A DNA stretch of 61,476 nt from DASXVX01 sp036504075 (GTDB lineage Bacteria > Bacillota > Sulfobacillia > Symbiobacteriales > Symbiobacteriaceae). Shown piece by piece: positions 8,809 to 17,322 of the stretch. Position 1 is the first letter of the stretch; each line of letters opens with the position of its first letter. A program made the translations under genes and the position numbers. The notes beneath the pieces were generated by a model that did not search any database, was not told the DNA's origin, and saw nothing but the letters and a program-made list of their open reading frames with translations. Location: contig DASXVX010000064.1 of assembly GCA_036504075.1 (NCBI GenBank), positions 1 to 61,476 of the forward strand, read 5' to 3'.

Positions 8809-10496
8809 AGGCACGCGTTCTTGTCCTGGCGCTCCTCTTGCTTTTGGTTGGCGTTTCCGCGGCCCGGGCCGGAAATGGAAACGGAGAACTCCCACCGCCG
8901 TCGCAGACCACGGAGAAGCCGGCCTTGTATGATCGCGTCTCCGTTTGGCAGTACACAATTGACGGGGACAACTCGTATCAGCAAAACGGCAACAAACAGT
9001 CCCTGCTCACGATGAACAGCCTCCTGGCGGGAAAGGCATGGCTGGTGCATACGGCCATCCGATCGGCCGAGTATGCCGTAACGCTCCGATTCCTGGAACC
9101 GTTGGCACAGCCGGTAGCCGGCGTTACACAAAAGCTGGCGGGCCTATTCTGGCAGGGCGGATGGGTAACGGCGGGCCTGGCGATTGTGGCGTTCTCGGCC
9201 CTGCTGTCGTGGGTCTCCCGGCGTCGGGCCCGCGCCTATGGGCTGCTCGCCTGCACCGTCCTGATTCTGATGTCAAGTACCTGGCTGGCCGAACGCGCTG
9301 ATGTGCTCATCCGAGATGGGTTCTCTTCAGGGGCGGGCGTTGCGGAGATCGGTATCGGGGCCGTTGCGGATGCCCTTGCTGCGTCCCGAGCCACCGGCTC
9401 ACCGGCCGGCGGTGGGGGGCGTGCGCAGCAACTGGTCCGAGCCGGAGGCGTGGCACTCTGGCAAACACTGGTGTTGCAGCCATGGATCAACCTGGAGTTC
9501 GGGGCTGAGGAAACGGCGAAGTTCTACAGCATAGAGGATATCCCGGGCGGTTCATTCCTGATCCTGAGCCCCGGTGACCGGCAGCAACAATACTACCAGC
9601 AAACGTATCAGCAGCGGCAGGAGCGGTTCAGCTGGTGGGGCGAGGACTATACCGTCCGGCGACTGGTCCTCTCGATCGTCGGCTTCGCCGCCGCCGTGCT
9701 GGCCGTTGTTCCGCTTCTGCTGCTCAGCGGCGGGCTCCTGTTCTACCAGTTGTTGTTTGTGCTGCTACTTGTGCTGGCACCAGTCTGGTTGCTTCTAGCG
9801 CTGTGGTGGCCAAATTCTGCGGCGTGGGCGCTCAGACGGCTGTTCCTGCGGGGACTTGGCGCCGTGGTCCTCCCCGTCGTACTGGGGCTGTTGCTGGCAG
9901 TCATGATGTTCCTGTCCGTTGTCGTAGCCGAGCTTACCACCCGCTGGGGATGGATGTTCGGGACACTTGTGCAGGCCACCCTGGGGCTGGTCGTCTATCG
10001 GTACCGCTATGAGTGGCTGGAACTGTTTGCGTCCCGGCACCATCGTCCACGAAAAGAAGGGGAAACCCGATCCGACGCCTGGTTCAGTTCCGTAAGATCA
10101 CGCTGGAGCATGACCATGCCGGAACGGGGCGTCGTGTGGCGCCAATCAGAAATGGCGTTGATCCAAACACCTGCTGCCGATTGGTCGTACCCGAGTGAGT
10201 CGGTGCTTTCCCCTGGTCAGCCGCCACCTCTGTTCCGTGAGCATAACCTGGCTGACCCCAAAACAGCGTGGGAGATTATCGATCAACCGGACGAGCCTGA
10301 CGCAAGCCCACTGACAGATTTCCAAACAAACATTCAACGCGTGCACGCAGAACTCACTCATTCATCTCGCCCTGACACTCAGGGGACTGAACTGCGACCG
10401 GGGGGGACATCGTTGCGCAATCCCAAAACAGGGGTGCAGGAGCCGCTCTTTGGTCGGCGTGTCCAGTCCGGTGACACCGGCTTACCCAAACGGTAA
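8805..10496 (+). CDS. TcpH/ConG-like VirB6-family membrane protein
   Basis: This 563-residue protein has a signal peptide (residues 1-23), a membrane helix pair near residues 105-165, and a cluster of strongly hydrophobic helices at about residues 285-400. The soluble C-terminal tail is hydrophilic. The topology and position directly after the VirB4-type ATPase are those of TcpH/ConG, the VirB6-like channel component. The GTG start overlaps the preceding stop. After this gene the module stops; no NlpC/P60 hydrolase (TcpG), coupling ATPase (TcpA) or relaxase follows. Confidence 0.72.
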   Translation: MKARVLVLALLLLLVGVSAARAGNGNGELPPPSQTTEKPALYDRVSVWQYTIDGDNSYQQNGNKQSLLTMNSLLAGKAWLVHTAIRSAEYAVTLRFLEPLAQPVAGVTQKLAGLFWQGGWVTAGLAIVAFSALLSWVSRRRARAYGLLACTVLILMSSTWLAERADVLIRDGFSSGAGVAEIGIGAVADALAASRATGSPAGGGGRAQQLVRAGGVALWQTLVLQPWINLEFGAEETAKFYSIEDIPGGSFLILSPGDRQQQYYQQTYQQRQERFSWWGEDYTVRRLVLSIVGFAAAVLAVVPLLLLSGGLLFYQLLFVLLLVLAPVWLLLALWWPNSAAWALRRLFLRGLGAVVLPVVLGLLLAVMMFLSVVVAELTTRWGWMFGTLVQATLGLVVYRYRYEWLELFASRHHRPRKEGETRSDAWFSSVRSRWSMTMPERGVVWRQSEMALIQTPAADWSYPSESVLSPGQPPPLFREHNLADPKTAWEIIDQPDEPDASPLTDFQTNIQRVHAELTHSSRPDTQGTELRPGGTSLRNPKTGVQEPLFGRRVQSGDTGLPKR

Positions 10497-11011
10497 GTAA
10501 CACAAACACGGTGCCGGCGGTGTCTTCGGACAGGGAAAACGTGAGCGGTGTCAGCGCCGCTACCTTGGCGTACATGTCCAGGAGCTGCCGGTAGCGGGCG
10601 AACGAGGGGATCGGAATACAGGTCGGTGATGGTCCATCCTGCCCCACACTTCCGGTAGACGAAGGAAGCACTCCGGCCACGGAGTGCTTCCTCCTCCACG
10701 AGTACGCGGCGCTGGTGGCACCGGGGGGACTACATACCGTCAGACCTCGTCAGCGCCGTCTAGACTTTGCGCTTTCAGGCGCTCAAACCCTACGGGTTTC
10801 CTCTTGCGAGCATCAGCCACCGCTCGGCGAGCAGCTTCCCTGGATACCCTTACCGGTGTTCAAACCATCGCCACGCGCTATGCGCTGGACCACGCGAACC
10901 GGCTGCTCTCGCTCACCCTGATCGTCACTCCCGAAGCCGTCCCAGCTCCCGCAAGGGATCCCGCTGGACGACCGGGCCTGAAGCGGAGACCAGAGCTCAT
11001 CCCGAGCTGAT
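10497..11011. other. Gene-poor stretch after the conjugation module
   Basis: No intact gene was found. On the minus strand, 10500-10690, two overlapping frames contain protein-like stretches (for example FARYRQLLDMYAKVAAL in one and RKCGAGWTITDLYSD in the other). They look like one reading frame broken by a frameshift, perhaps a decayed plasmid or ICE gene. The family was not recognised. Confidence 0.3.
10664..10691. terminator. Hairpin terminator candidate
   Basis: The 12-bp arms GGAAGCACTCCG / CGGAGTGCTTCC enclose a GCCA loop. There is no good T-run. It lies 170 bp beyond the conjugation module. Confidence 0.4.
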
Positions 11012-11053
11012 AACACGAAAGCGGAAGCCACCGGTGGCTTCCGCTTTCGTGTT
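11012..11053. terminator. 42-bp perfect palindrome, likely bidirectional terminator
   Basis: The 21-bp perfect arms run from AACACGAAAGCGG to CCGCTTTCGTGTT, with A-rich and T-rich outer ends on both sides. It lies between the decayed stretch and the lipase-like gene. Confidence 0.65.
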
Positions 11054-11262
11054 GTTTCTGCGCGGCCGCATTTATCGAAATTAGCAGTCTTCGTGCAGGA
11101 CAATTAGTGCGTCATTTAGAAGATATTAGCCGCGTTTATCGTTATCTCTTGCGTTCGTGGAGGTGTATGCGTGGGTGAACGGATTTCCATGGTCGCAGCG
11201 GGCGCCATCGGGGGCAGCTTTGACGGCACGGCAGCTAGAAGGGTAAGTAGGAGGTGGCAGTG

Positions 11263-12888
11263 ATGAAGAAGCGGCTTCTGCTCTGGCTCGCCGTCTGCCT
11301 GACGGCCGTTCTCAGCCTGGCTCCGTTGGCCTCGGGTACCACGGTCGGCAAGGCGCCGGCCCCGGTCAAGGCCGGCAGCGGTACCATCAGCATCATGTCG
11401 GGGACGCCGGGGAACTGGTACATTGGCGCCACGCCGCCCAACGTGAACTACAGCAAGCCCGTGCTGGTCTTCGTGCATGGCAAGGGCGGATCGGCCGACA
11501 CCTGGTGGACGGACACCGTCTACCACGGCCACAACGACATGTATGATTACGCCTACTACTACGGCTACCGGACGGCCTTTGTCGACCTTTACGGCGACAA
11601 GGACATGTGGATGAACGGCGATCTGCTGAACCAACAGCTGAATGCGATCACGTCCTACTTCGGCGTGTCGAAAGTGACGATCATCGCCCACTCCAAGGGC
11701 GGCGTCGATGCCAACGCGGCCTCGGCCTGGTATGGCGCCAGCCCGAAGATCACCCGCACCGTCACGCTCAGCTCGCCCCACTGGGGCAGCCCCCTGGCCG
11801 ACATGGCCTACTCCACCTGGACATGGTGGCTGGCGGAACTGCTGGGTGAGCGGAACGACGCCACCTACGTGCTGCAGACCGGCTACATGAGCTACTTCCG
11901 GTCGATCACCGACGGACGGGACCCGGCCGTTCCGTACTATACCCTGTCGGGCAACAAGTGTGGTCCGCTGTTTACGGCCCTGTGGGTCAGTTGCGGCTTC
12001 ATCAGCGGCCAGGATGACGGCCTGGTGCCGGTCTGGTCGGCCCGCAAGCCCGGCGACTACTTCGTGTATGATGGCTACTGGGACCACGATGAGATCCGCA
12101 TGGGCAGCCGGTCGTGGTCGTACTTCTCTCCGTATATCCTGACGGCGTCGGCCGGCACACCGGCCATAGCAGCCGTCGGGCCCCTGCTGGCCGCCGCACC
12201 CGGCCCGGTGACGGACGCCGGCCGGGGGACCCGCCCGGAAGTCCCGGGCAACATGATCCTGCGGGGCGGGGCCACGAACGGCCGGGCCGCTCCCGCCTTC
12301 CCGGTGGAGTCAGGCGTGCGCAGCGGCGCCTTCACCTTCTATAGCTCCAGCCCGGCCTTCTCGGTGACCCTGACGGGGCCTGGCGGCGCCATCTACACGG
12401 TAAAGACGGACGTCCAGGTGCCGGCTGACGATGTCTTCGCCGGCGCCTGGACCGGCACAGTCGAAGTGGCCGCCCCCGCCGCCGGCCTGTGGAACCTGAG
12501 CGCTTCGGCGCCGGGCAACGCCGGCTACCTGATGGCGGCCTCCCTGGACAGCGACCTGAGCGCCACCCTGGCCATGAGCCAGGAGATCGCCACTCCCGGC
12601 GGGCAGCAGGAGCTGACCGTCGGGTTCGGGCCGGGGCGAGCGCCCGCAGTAAGCCAGGCCCGAGCCGAAGTGGCCAGGAGCGGCCAGCAGCCCCACGGGC
12701 GCCCCGACTTTGCTCCGGCGAACGGCCGGCACAAGGCCTCCGTGGCCGTGCCTGCAGGCAACGCCATCCATAACGTGACGGCGACCGTGACCGGCACCTT
12801 GGCCGACGGGACCGCCTTCGAACGGACCCTGGTCAGTTCGTTCGCCGCGGTGGCGCCTGCCGACCGCGGGAGTTGGAAAGGCAGATAG
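11263..12888 (+). CDS. Secreted lipase/esterase-like alpha/beta hydrolase
   Basis: This 541-residue protein starts at an ATG with AGGAGG eight bases upstream. A signal peptide covers residues 1-27. The hydrolase domain spans about residues 45-300. The FVHGKGG segment is the oxyanion region, and the nucleophile elbow reads IIAHSKGG with Ser144, having Ala where lipases usually have Gly before HS. GQDDGLVP would supply the acid and WDHDEI the His. The closest type is the secreted Bacillus/Pseudomonas lipase group. The C-terminal 240 residues form beta-rich domains that may bind substrate or the wall. A hairpin terminator follows. Confidence 0.85.
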   Translation: MKKRLLLWLAVCLTAVLSLAPLASGTTVGKAPAPVKAGSGTISIMSGTPGNWYIGATPPNVNYSKPVLVFVHGKGGSADTWWTDTVYHGHNDMYDYAYYYGYRTAFVDLYGDKDMWMNGDLLNQQLNAITSYFGVSKVTIIAHSKGGVDANAASAWYGASPKITRTVTLSSPHWGSPLADMAYSTWTWWLAELLGERNDATYVLQTGYMSYFRSITDGRDPAVPYYTLSGNKCGPLFTALWVSCGFISGQDDGLVPVWSARKPGDYFVYDGYWDHDEIRMGSRSWSYFSPYILTASAGTPAIAAVGPLLAAAPGPVTDAGRGTRPEVPGNMILRGGATNGRAAPAFPVESGVRSGAFTFYSSSPAFSVTLTGPGGAIYTVKTDVQVPADDVFAGAWTGTVEVAAPAAGLWNLSASAPGNAGYLMAASLDSDLSATLAMSQEIATPGGQQELTVGFGPGRAPAVSQARAEVARSGQQPHGRPDFAPANGRHKASVAVPAGNAIHNVTATVTGTLADGTAFERTLVSSFAAVAPADRGSWKGR

Positions 12889-12946
12889 CACGCTTGGTTC
12901 CGGGAGACGGCGAATGCCGACGGTGAGACCATCGCCGGACAAAGAG

Positions 12947-12987
12947 ACGGGCGGCGCAGCAGGTAGGGTTCCTGCAGCGCCGCCCGT
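12947..12987. terminator. Bidirectional terminator between lipase and doxX
   Basis: The 17-bp arms begin ACGGGCGGCGC and contain one mismatch. The loop is TAGGGTT. It serves the convergent lipase-like and DoxX genes. Confidence 0.7.
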
Positions 12988-13001
12988 TGCTTGTTCAGGC
13001 T

Positions 13002-13397
13002 TCAGAAGAGGTTGACGAGGGTCAAGTCGCCCGGGCCGACCAGGGCCAGCCCGACCGCCACGGCGATGATGGCCAGATTGTACTCGAAACCGTTGGACGT
13101 AATCCAGTAGCCGTGGGGTCCGTGCACCTTCACGATCGCAACCAGCATCGCCACCGTGATCAGCAAGGCTGCCACCGGGAGCCAGATACCGGCAGCCAGG
13201 AGCAGGCCGGCAACAATCTCACTCAGCCCCGCCAGGGCCGCAAAGAACTTGCCGGGTTTGAAGCCAATGGACTCCATCCAGCCGCCGGTGCCGGCGAGGC
13301 CGTGCCCGCCAAACCAGCCGAAGATCTTCTGCGTGCCATGACCCGCGAACGTGAGACCGAAGACGAGACGAATGATGAGCAATCCGAGACCAGCCAT
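13002..13397 (-). CDS. DoxX family membrane protein
   Basis: This 131-residue protein has four membrane helices. The start GLGLLIIRLVFGLTFAGHG and the GGWMESIGF segment are typical of the DoxX/YphA family. Members are small membrane proteins linked to quinone or thiol redox stress. The gene stands alone between terminators and has its own promoter with an overlapping inverted repeat, which fits MarR- or HxlR-controlled doxX genes. Confidence 0.9.
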   Translation of the reverse strand: MAGLGLLIIRLVFGLTFAGHGTQKIFGWFGGHGLAGTGGWMESIGFKPGKFFAALAGLSEIVAGLLLAAGIWLPVAALLITVAMLVAIVKVHGPHGYWITSNGFEYNLAIIAVAVGLALVGPGDLTLVNLF

Positions 13398-13454
13398 GTT
13401 CCACCACTCCTGTTGGCACCAAATACATACTCACTCTTCGTAAGTGCCTATACA

Positions 13455-13487
13455 CTAACTATACGTTAGCTTCTTACTATGTGTCAA
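13455..13487 (-). promoter_or_regulatory. doxX promoter with operator over the -10 box
   Basis: Read on the minus strand, TTGACA (13482-13487), an 18-bp spacer and TATAGT (13458-13463) form a sigma-A-like promoter. CTAAC-N5-GTTAG (13455-13469) is a perfect inverted repeat lying across the -10 box, so a bound repressor would block transcription. The regulator gene is not adjacent. Confidence 0.65.
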
Positions 13488-13531
13488 GACGAAGTGTTAC
13501 GGAGTGTGCTGAATTCCGCAGCCAAAAAAAT

Positions 13532-13559
13532 ACACCCCGCCGGGCCACCGGCGGGGTGT
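13532..13559 (-). terminator. Terminator of the LiaF-like gene
   Basis: The 12-bp perfect arms ACACCCCGCCGG / CCGGCGGGGTGT enclose a GCCA loop. On the minus strand a run of seven T follows. Confidence 0.85.
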
Positions 13560-13564
13560 CAATT

Positions 13565-14470
13565 TTAGTTGCCCGTTCTGACGTGCACTTCACCGATGCC
13601 GCCGCTCACTTCCAGGTCCAGGCGGTTGGCAGCCGTGGCGTAGTTCGGCGAGACGTAGCTGCTGTTGCCCATGTGCGTGTAGTCGCCGTTGACCCGGAAG
13701 GCGCCTATCCCCGTATGGGCCCTGATGCTGGCAGCCATGCCGGCCGGGATAATGATCTCCGCCTGGCCGATGCCGGTGTTGATTTTGGCCCGGATCACAC
13801 CCTGCCGGGGCATGACGACCGTGGTTTGACCCACGCCCGTGTTCAGTTCCAGGTCGGTCACCTGCAGGCGGGACAGGTCGATGTTGGACTGCCCGACACC
13901 CGTGCCGAGCTTGAGACTCATCGGGACACCCGGGTTGAGGCCCAGGTCCCACTTGCCCCGCTGAGTGGGGCCAATGCTGGGGATGGTGGCGAGCATCCGG
14001 GACCTGAGCCGGTAAATGGCGGTGTCGCCGCTGTTGGCGGCTTCCTTGTCGATCGTCTCGCCGGTCAGCCGGTAAACCGTGCCGCTGACCAGCAGGTTGG
14101 CATCCGCCGACTCGTGCACCTGCAATTCCCCGATCGAGGAGTTGATTTCGATGTCGGCCCGGCGAGCGGCGTTCAGCGGCTGATTGACCTGCTCGCTGGA
14201 GAGAGCGCCGGCCATCGGCGTGTTCACGGCGTAATACCAGACGCCGCCGCCCAGAATGGCCAGGGTGACGGCCGCCACGATGATGGCGCCGATCCGGCTC
14301 TGCCGGCCGATCAAAATATCCAGGCCCACGGCGATCAGCCAGACCGGCCACATCCGGATCAGGAAGTCCCAGATGTTCCAGTTGCCCAGATTGCTCACGA
14401 GGAATGCGATCCCCAAAACGATGAGGATAAGCGGAAGCGTAATGCTGCGCGGCCATGCTCGCCTTTCCAT
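13565..14470 (-). CDS. LiaF-like/toastrack envelope-stress membrane protein
   Basis: This 301-residue protein begins with four hydrophobic helices (residues 10-90) of the LiaI/LiaF type (LILIVLGIAFLVSNLG, WPVWLIAVGLDILIG). A beta-helical toastrack domain (DUF4097/DUF2154 type) follows, with repeated INTGIGQAEI-like strands at residues 110-300. Related proteins sense or modulate cell-envelope antibiotic stress next to LiaRS-type systems, but no two-component genes are adjacent here. GGGAG lies seven bases before the ATG. The gene appears complete. Confidence 0.8.
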   Translation of the reverse strand: MERRAWPRSITLPLILIVLGIAFLVSNLGNWNIWDFLIRMWPVWLIAVGLDILIGRQSRIGAIIVAAVTLAILGGGVWYYAVNTPMAGALSSEQVNQPLNAARRADIEINSSIGELQVHESADANLLVSGTVYRLTGETIDKEAANSGDTAIYRLRSRMLATIPSIGPTQRGKWDLGLNPGVPMSLKLGTGVGQSNIDLSRLQVTDLELNTGVGQTTVVMPRQGVIRAKINTGIGQAEIIIPAGMAASIRAHTGIGAFRVNGDYTHMGNSSYVSPNYATAANRLDLEVSGGIGEVHVRTGN

Positions 14471-14613
14471 GCGTAATCTCCCTTTCCGAATGAAGCCCTT
14501 ACGTTTCGATTAGACTCTGGTAGTCGCCAAAACCCTTCAAACCACCCACGAAAAATTTACGACTTCACTATGAGGAACGCTCTCCACACCAAAATGGTTC
14601 AGCGGGAAACGAA

Positions 14614-14639
14614 ACTCCCGCCCTCCGGAGGGCGGGAGT
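14614..14639 (-). terminator. Terminator of the thermonuclease gene
   Basis: A 26-bp perfect palindrome has arms beginning ACTCCCGCCCTCC. It lies two bases past the stop codon and is followed on the minus strand by TTTCGTTT. Confidence 0.75.
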
Positions 14640-14641
14640 GG

Positions 14642-15232
14642 TTACCGACAGACGGCCCAGAGGCCCCGGTTGTGCGCCCGGGCGTCCCGCATGAGCGCAA
14701 GAAACAGGTCCACGTACAGCGGCTTGGGACTCGAACTATAGCTGTAGGCGTATCCGTCGCTCACCAGCAGGGCGTTCAGCATCCGCCCGTCCTTCAGCCA
14801 TACATACGCCAGGTCGCGGTCATACTTGTCGACCTTCGTCGCGTCGTAGGTCAGCCGCACCTGCCCGTCCGACTCGTCGATGCGGGCCTTGACGTAGCGG
14901 TACGCCTCCTCCCCGAATGCCTCGGGATGCCCGTACCGGGTGGAAGACTTCTCCGGCGCATCCATGGCCATGAAGCGGACTTTGAACTCCCGCCCGTTTC
15001 CCTTCACGGCGATGGTATCGCCGTCGATAACCGCCAGTACTTTGTAGACCGGAGCCTTCGTATCTTTCAGCTGGGGGATCGTCAGATCGGCGGCAACGTC
15101 CTTTCGGTGCTCAGTGTAGCGGGCGCAGACCAGACCGGTGCCCGCCCCTTGTTGCCCGCGGCTCTGCCAGTACCAAAGGGCCGCTGCACCGGCGACTAAC
15201 AGTACAGCCACCAACAAAATCCACCGCTTCAT
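14642..15232 (-). CDS. Membrane-anchored thermonuclease (SNase family)
   Basis: This 196-residue protein has an N-terminal signal or anchor helix (residues 4-24), then an SNase domain at about residues 60-195. The VIDGDT metal-binding Asp, VRFMAMDAPE (catalytic Arg and Glu) and YDRDLAYVWL (second catalytic Arg) are all present. It is expected to cleave DNA or RNA outside the membrane with calcium. AAAGGGAG precedes the ATG. It is divergent from the zinc-ribbon gene at 15314. Confidence 0.92.
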   Translation of the reverse strand: MKRWILLVAVLLVAGAAALWYWQSRGQQGAGTGLVCARYTEHRKDVAADLTIPQLKDTKAPVYKVLAVIDGDTIAVKGNGREFKVRFMAMDAPEKSSTRYGHPEAFGEEAYRYVKARIDESDGQVRLTYDATKVDKYDRDLAYVWLKDGRMLNALLVSDGYAYSYSSSPKPLYVDLFLALMRDARAHNRGLWAVCR

Positions 15233-15313
15233 GCCAAGTTCTCCCTTTCACGAAAGGAATTCCGCCCCACCCCTCGAATCGACACAAGGAGGAGTCGAAA
15301 GGAGGAAAGGGTC

Positions 15314-15793
15314 GTGCTCAAATGTTCTGGTTGCGGTCGGTCCGGCGGCCCGTTTCGCCTCCGGCATCAGGTTCAGGCCGACGGTCAGGTGCTGCGTGCC
15401 TGGGCCTGTCCGTGCGGAGAGTCTTTTTACGCCACGGCGGGCGCCGAACGGACGTCTGCTGCACAACCGCCGTACGCGGGGTTCTCGGTCGTCTGGAACG
15501 ACCGGCCTTTTGCCATTGCCCTCAAGGGCATCGGGAAGAACGAGACTGACTGGGCCATCGGCGCGTGGGCGGTGGGCGTGGCCGGGCCGCCCAGCGGACC
15601 GGGCACCCGCGTCATTACGATGACTGGCGGGACGACTGGCGAGACCGGCGGCGACCATCGCACCATCGGCGAATGGCGGTTGGAACCCGGGTGGGGTCCG
15701 GCCGAAGTCGCGAGACGCATCAAGGCCCATCCCCCGGCCGTCGAGGTCGACGCGGAGTTCCTGGCCCAGGTGTTCGTCCGTCTGTTGAGTTAA
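15314..15793 (+). CDS. Hypothetical protein with N-terminal zinc ribbon
   Basis: This 159-residue protein has a GTG start behind GGAGGAAAGG. The N-terminus reads LKCSGCGRSGG and, 24 residues later, ACPCGESF. These two Cys pairs form a likely zinc ribbon. The rest is globular with no recognised family. Its stop overlaps that of the convergent YgjP-like gene by four bases. Confidence 0.65.
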   Translation: MLKCSGCGRSGGPFRLRHQVQADGQVLRAWACPCGESFYATAGAERTSAAQPPYAGFSVVWNDRPFAIALKGIGKNETDWAIGAWAVGVAGPPSGPGTRVITMTGGTTGETGGDHRTIGEWRLEPGWGPAEVARRIKAHPPAVEVDAEFLAQVFVRLLS

Positions 15794-16344
15794 TCCACCG
15801 GTTCCGGCGGCAAACTCCGAATGTACTCTTCGTAGCGCCGGAGCAGCGCTCGCCGCTCCCGGTAATCCGGGCAGGCCCGTGCCACCAGGGCCCAGAAGCG
15901 CGGGCCGTGGTTCAGTTCGCCCAGGTGGGCCAGTTCATGCACGAGCACGTATTCCAGCAGTTCGTGCGGCCCGCCTTTGAGGCGGCTGGAAATCTGGATG
16001 TTGCGGGTCCGGCCGCTGCAGGAGCCCCACCGGCTCTCCTGCTTGCGGAACCGGACCTTTCCCATGTCAAAGTTGAAATACCGCTGGTTCAGTTCCTGCG
16101 CCCAGGCGGTGAGCGCCGCGTCCTCCGCCACGTGCGAGGGCGTCAGTCCCGGCGGCGGTGCGCCGACCGAAATCGCCTGCGCCAGGGACTGCGCCCGCAC
16201 CAGGCGGGGCGTGAGCCGCTCCGTCAGCAGGTCGATGTGTCGCTGCTGCTCCGCCCGGGGCAGCCGGCTGGAAATGTACAGCACAATCTCGCCGTCTTTG
16301 ATGACGCCGGAGGAGTTGCGCTTGTCTTTGAAAATGATCCGCAT
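15790..16344 (-). CDS. YgjP-like zinc metallopeptidase (DUF45, SprT-like fold)
   Basis: This 184-residue protein carries the zincin motif HELAHLGELNHG: two His and the catalytic Glu, with the third His ligand in NHGPRFW. An upstream RKQESRWGSCS stretch is typical of YgjP/DUF45 proteins. Family members are predicted metal-dependent proteases often linked to restriction or DNA repair loci, but no such genes are adjacent here. The length is slightly shorter than E. coli YgjP-like proteins of about 230 residues. Confidence 0.88.
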   Translation of the reverse strand: MRIIFKDKRNSSGVIKDGEIVLYISSRLPRAEQQRHIDLLTERLTPRLVRAQSLAQAISVGAPPPGLTPSHVAEDAALTAWAQELNQRYFNFDMGKVRFRKQESRWGSCSGRTRNIQISSRLKGGPHELLEYVLVHELAHLGELNHGPRFWALVARACPDYRERRALLRRYEEYIRSLPPEPVD

Positions 16345-16419
16345 GCCGGTCCTCCTGTAGGTCTGTGAAGTAGCTTCTCTCAGCCTGACGTCAAACGGGT
16401 CGGAAAGGGGGAATATCCA

Positions 16420-16560
16420 GTGCGGTTCAATACCGGCGGTGTCATTTTGATCCTGCTGGGCGCGCTGCTGCTGTTCCTAAGCGAGATGCAACAGAAGCAG
16501 GACGGCCCACAGCGGTCGTCCTGCTTCTGTTTCCATGAGCTAATGCGGAAGTCCTTGTGA
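16420..16560 (+). CDS. Putative 46-residue membrane protein
   Basis: A GTG start follows AAGGGGG with eight-base spacing. Residues 7-22 (GGVILILLGALLLFLS) form one membrane helix. The C-terminal half is encoded through a strong hairpin that also ends the convergent gene, so the tail may be fortuitous. The ribosome site and helix support a real peptide. Function is unknown. Confidence 0.4.
   Translation: MRFNTGGVILILLGALLLFLSEMQQKQDGPQRSSCFCFHELMRKSL
16490..16531 (-). terminator. Terminator of the 182-residue exported protein gene
   Basis: The 15-bp perfect arms AACAGAAGCAGGACG / CGTCCTGCTTCTGTT enclose a 12-base loop. It lies eight bases beyond the minus-strand stop. Confidence 0.75.
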
Positions 16561-17088
16561 AGGGCGCATGTCTCGACTCACCGGCGCAGAAACGGTGGTC
16601 TCCTTCATCCAGATGTCCTCCGATGGCGATCGGAAGACAACGTAGACCCGAAACGGGTCGGCGGAAGCATTGAGACCAGGGTAGACCGGCCGGAAGCGGA
16701 TGCGGACGAACCCATCCTGCCCTTCCGGGACCACGAAGAGCCGGCGGGAGCCGTCTGCTCCGGCAAACCGGTCCAGTCGCCCCAGTTCCTCGCCGTCGGC
16801 GCCTCTGCCCGCCGGCGCTTCTTCCTTCTCAAAGACCAGGGCGTGGGTGTCAAACGAGACGGCCAGAAGATGCTCTCTGGCCGTCCACCCCCGGTCCGGG
16901 GCTGGCGGATCCCAGTGCCAGGATACCCGAAGTTCCACCTGATCGGCAGCGACTCGCTCCGCCACCGTCGTAACCTGAAGGCTCTCGGCGGCAGCCCGCC
17001 CCGGCTGGCTCTCCAGGAGGCCCAGAGTTCCAGCGCACAGCAGGAATGCCATCCCGAGGGCCACGAGATGGGCCGGAACCGCCTTCAC
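16540..17088 (-). CDS. Exported hypothetical protein
   Basis: This 182-residue protein has a signal peptide (hydrophobic residues 7-26, cleavage near RAAAES). The mature part is probably beta-rich (QVELRVSWHWDPP, VRIRFRPVYPG) and has no recognised family. It begins 57 bp after the stop of the split gene whose 3' end lies at 17146. Before the mobile element inserted, the two would have formed a tandem pair of exported proteins. Confidence 0.7.
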   Translation of the reverse strand: MKAVPAHLVALGMAFLLCAGTLGLLESQPGRAAAESLQVTTVAERVAADQVELRVSWHWDPPAPDRGWTAREHLLAVSFDTHALVFEKEEAPAGRGADGEELGRLDRFAGADGSRRLFVVPEGQDGFVRIRFRPVYPGLNASADPFRVYVVFRSPSEDIWMKETTVSAPVSRDMRPSQGLPH

Positions 17089-17145
17089 CCCAGTTCACCT
17101 CGGTTGGGCTCCGATTGGACCGAATGGAGTCTCGAGGACGCGGCC

Positions 17146-17322
17146 CTAATCACTTTGCGATCCGGTGCGGGCTGGGCCCCTGTCGTCCCCGGAGCCAATT
17201 TTGAAAGCAAGTCCGGTGCCTTCTGTCCACGTCTTACCATCTGTCGAGATCGCAATTGTGCCAGTACTGCCGTTCGGCCCGGCGCCCAGGTTAACGGAGA
17301 GTTTGACACCCCACCACGTGTG
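17146..17322 (-). pseudogene. 3' part of an exported-protein gene split by the mobile element
   Basis: The frame THTWWGVKLSVNLGAG...STDGKTWTEG...AFKIGSGDD ends at TAG (17146-17148). It has no start of its own: a TAA precedes it inside the element. The six codons within and next to the 14-bp repeat read the same, in the same frame, as the end of the 5' piece at 29766. Joining the pieces gives 227 + 53 = 280 residues. This is the left host flank of the element. Confidence 0.88.
17309..17322. repeat. Left attachment core (attL)
   Basis: CCCCACCACGTGTG is identical to 29766-29779, and the bases on both sides differ between copies. Together with 17326-17333 it forms an inverted repeat (CCCACCAC-N8-GTGGTGGG), which would be a recombinase-binding arm of the element's own site. 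Confidence 0.85.

Noticed and set aside
11116..12087. 323-codon minus-strand frame under the lipase-like gene
   Set aside because: Biased composition typical of the antisense of GC-rich coding DNA. The plus strand has signal peptide, catalytic motifs and Shine-Dalgarno site.
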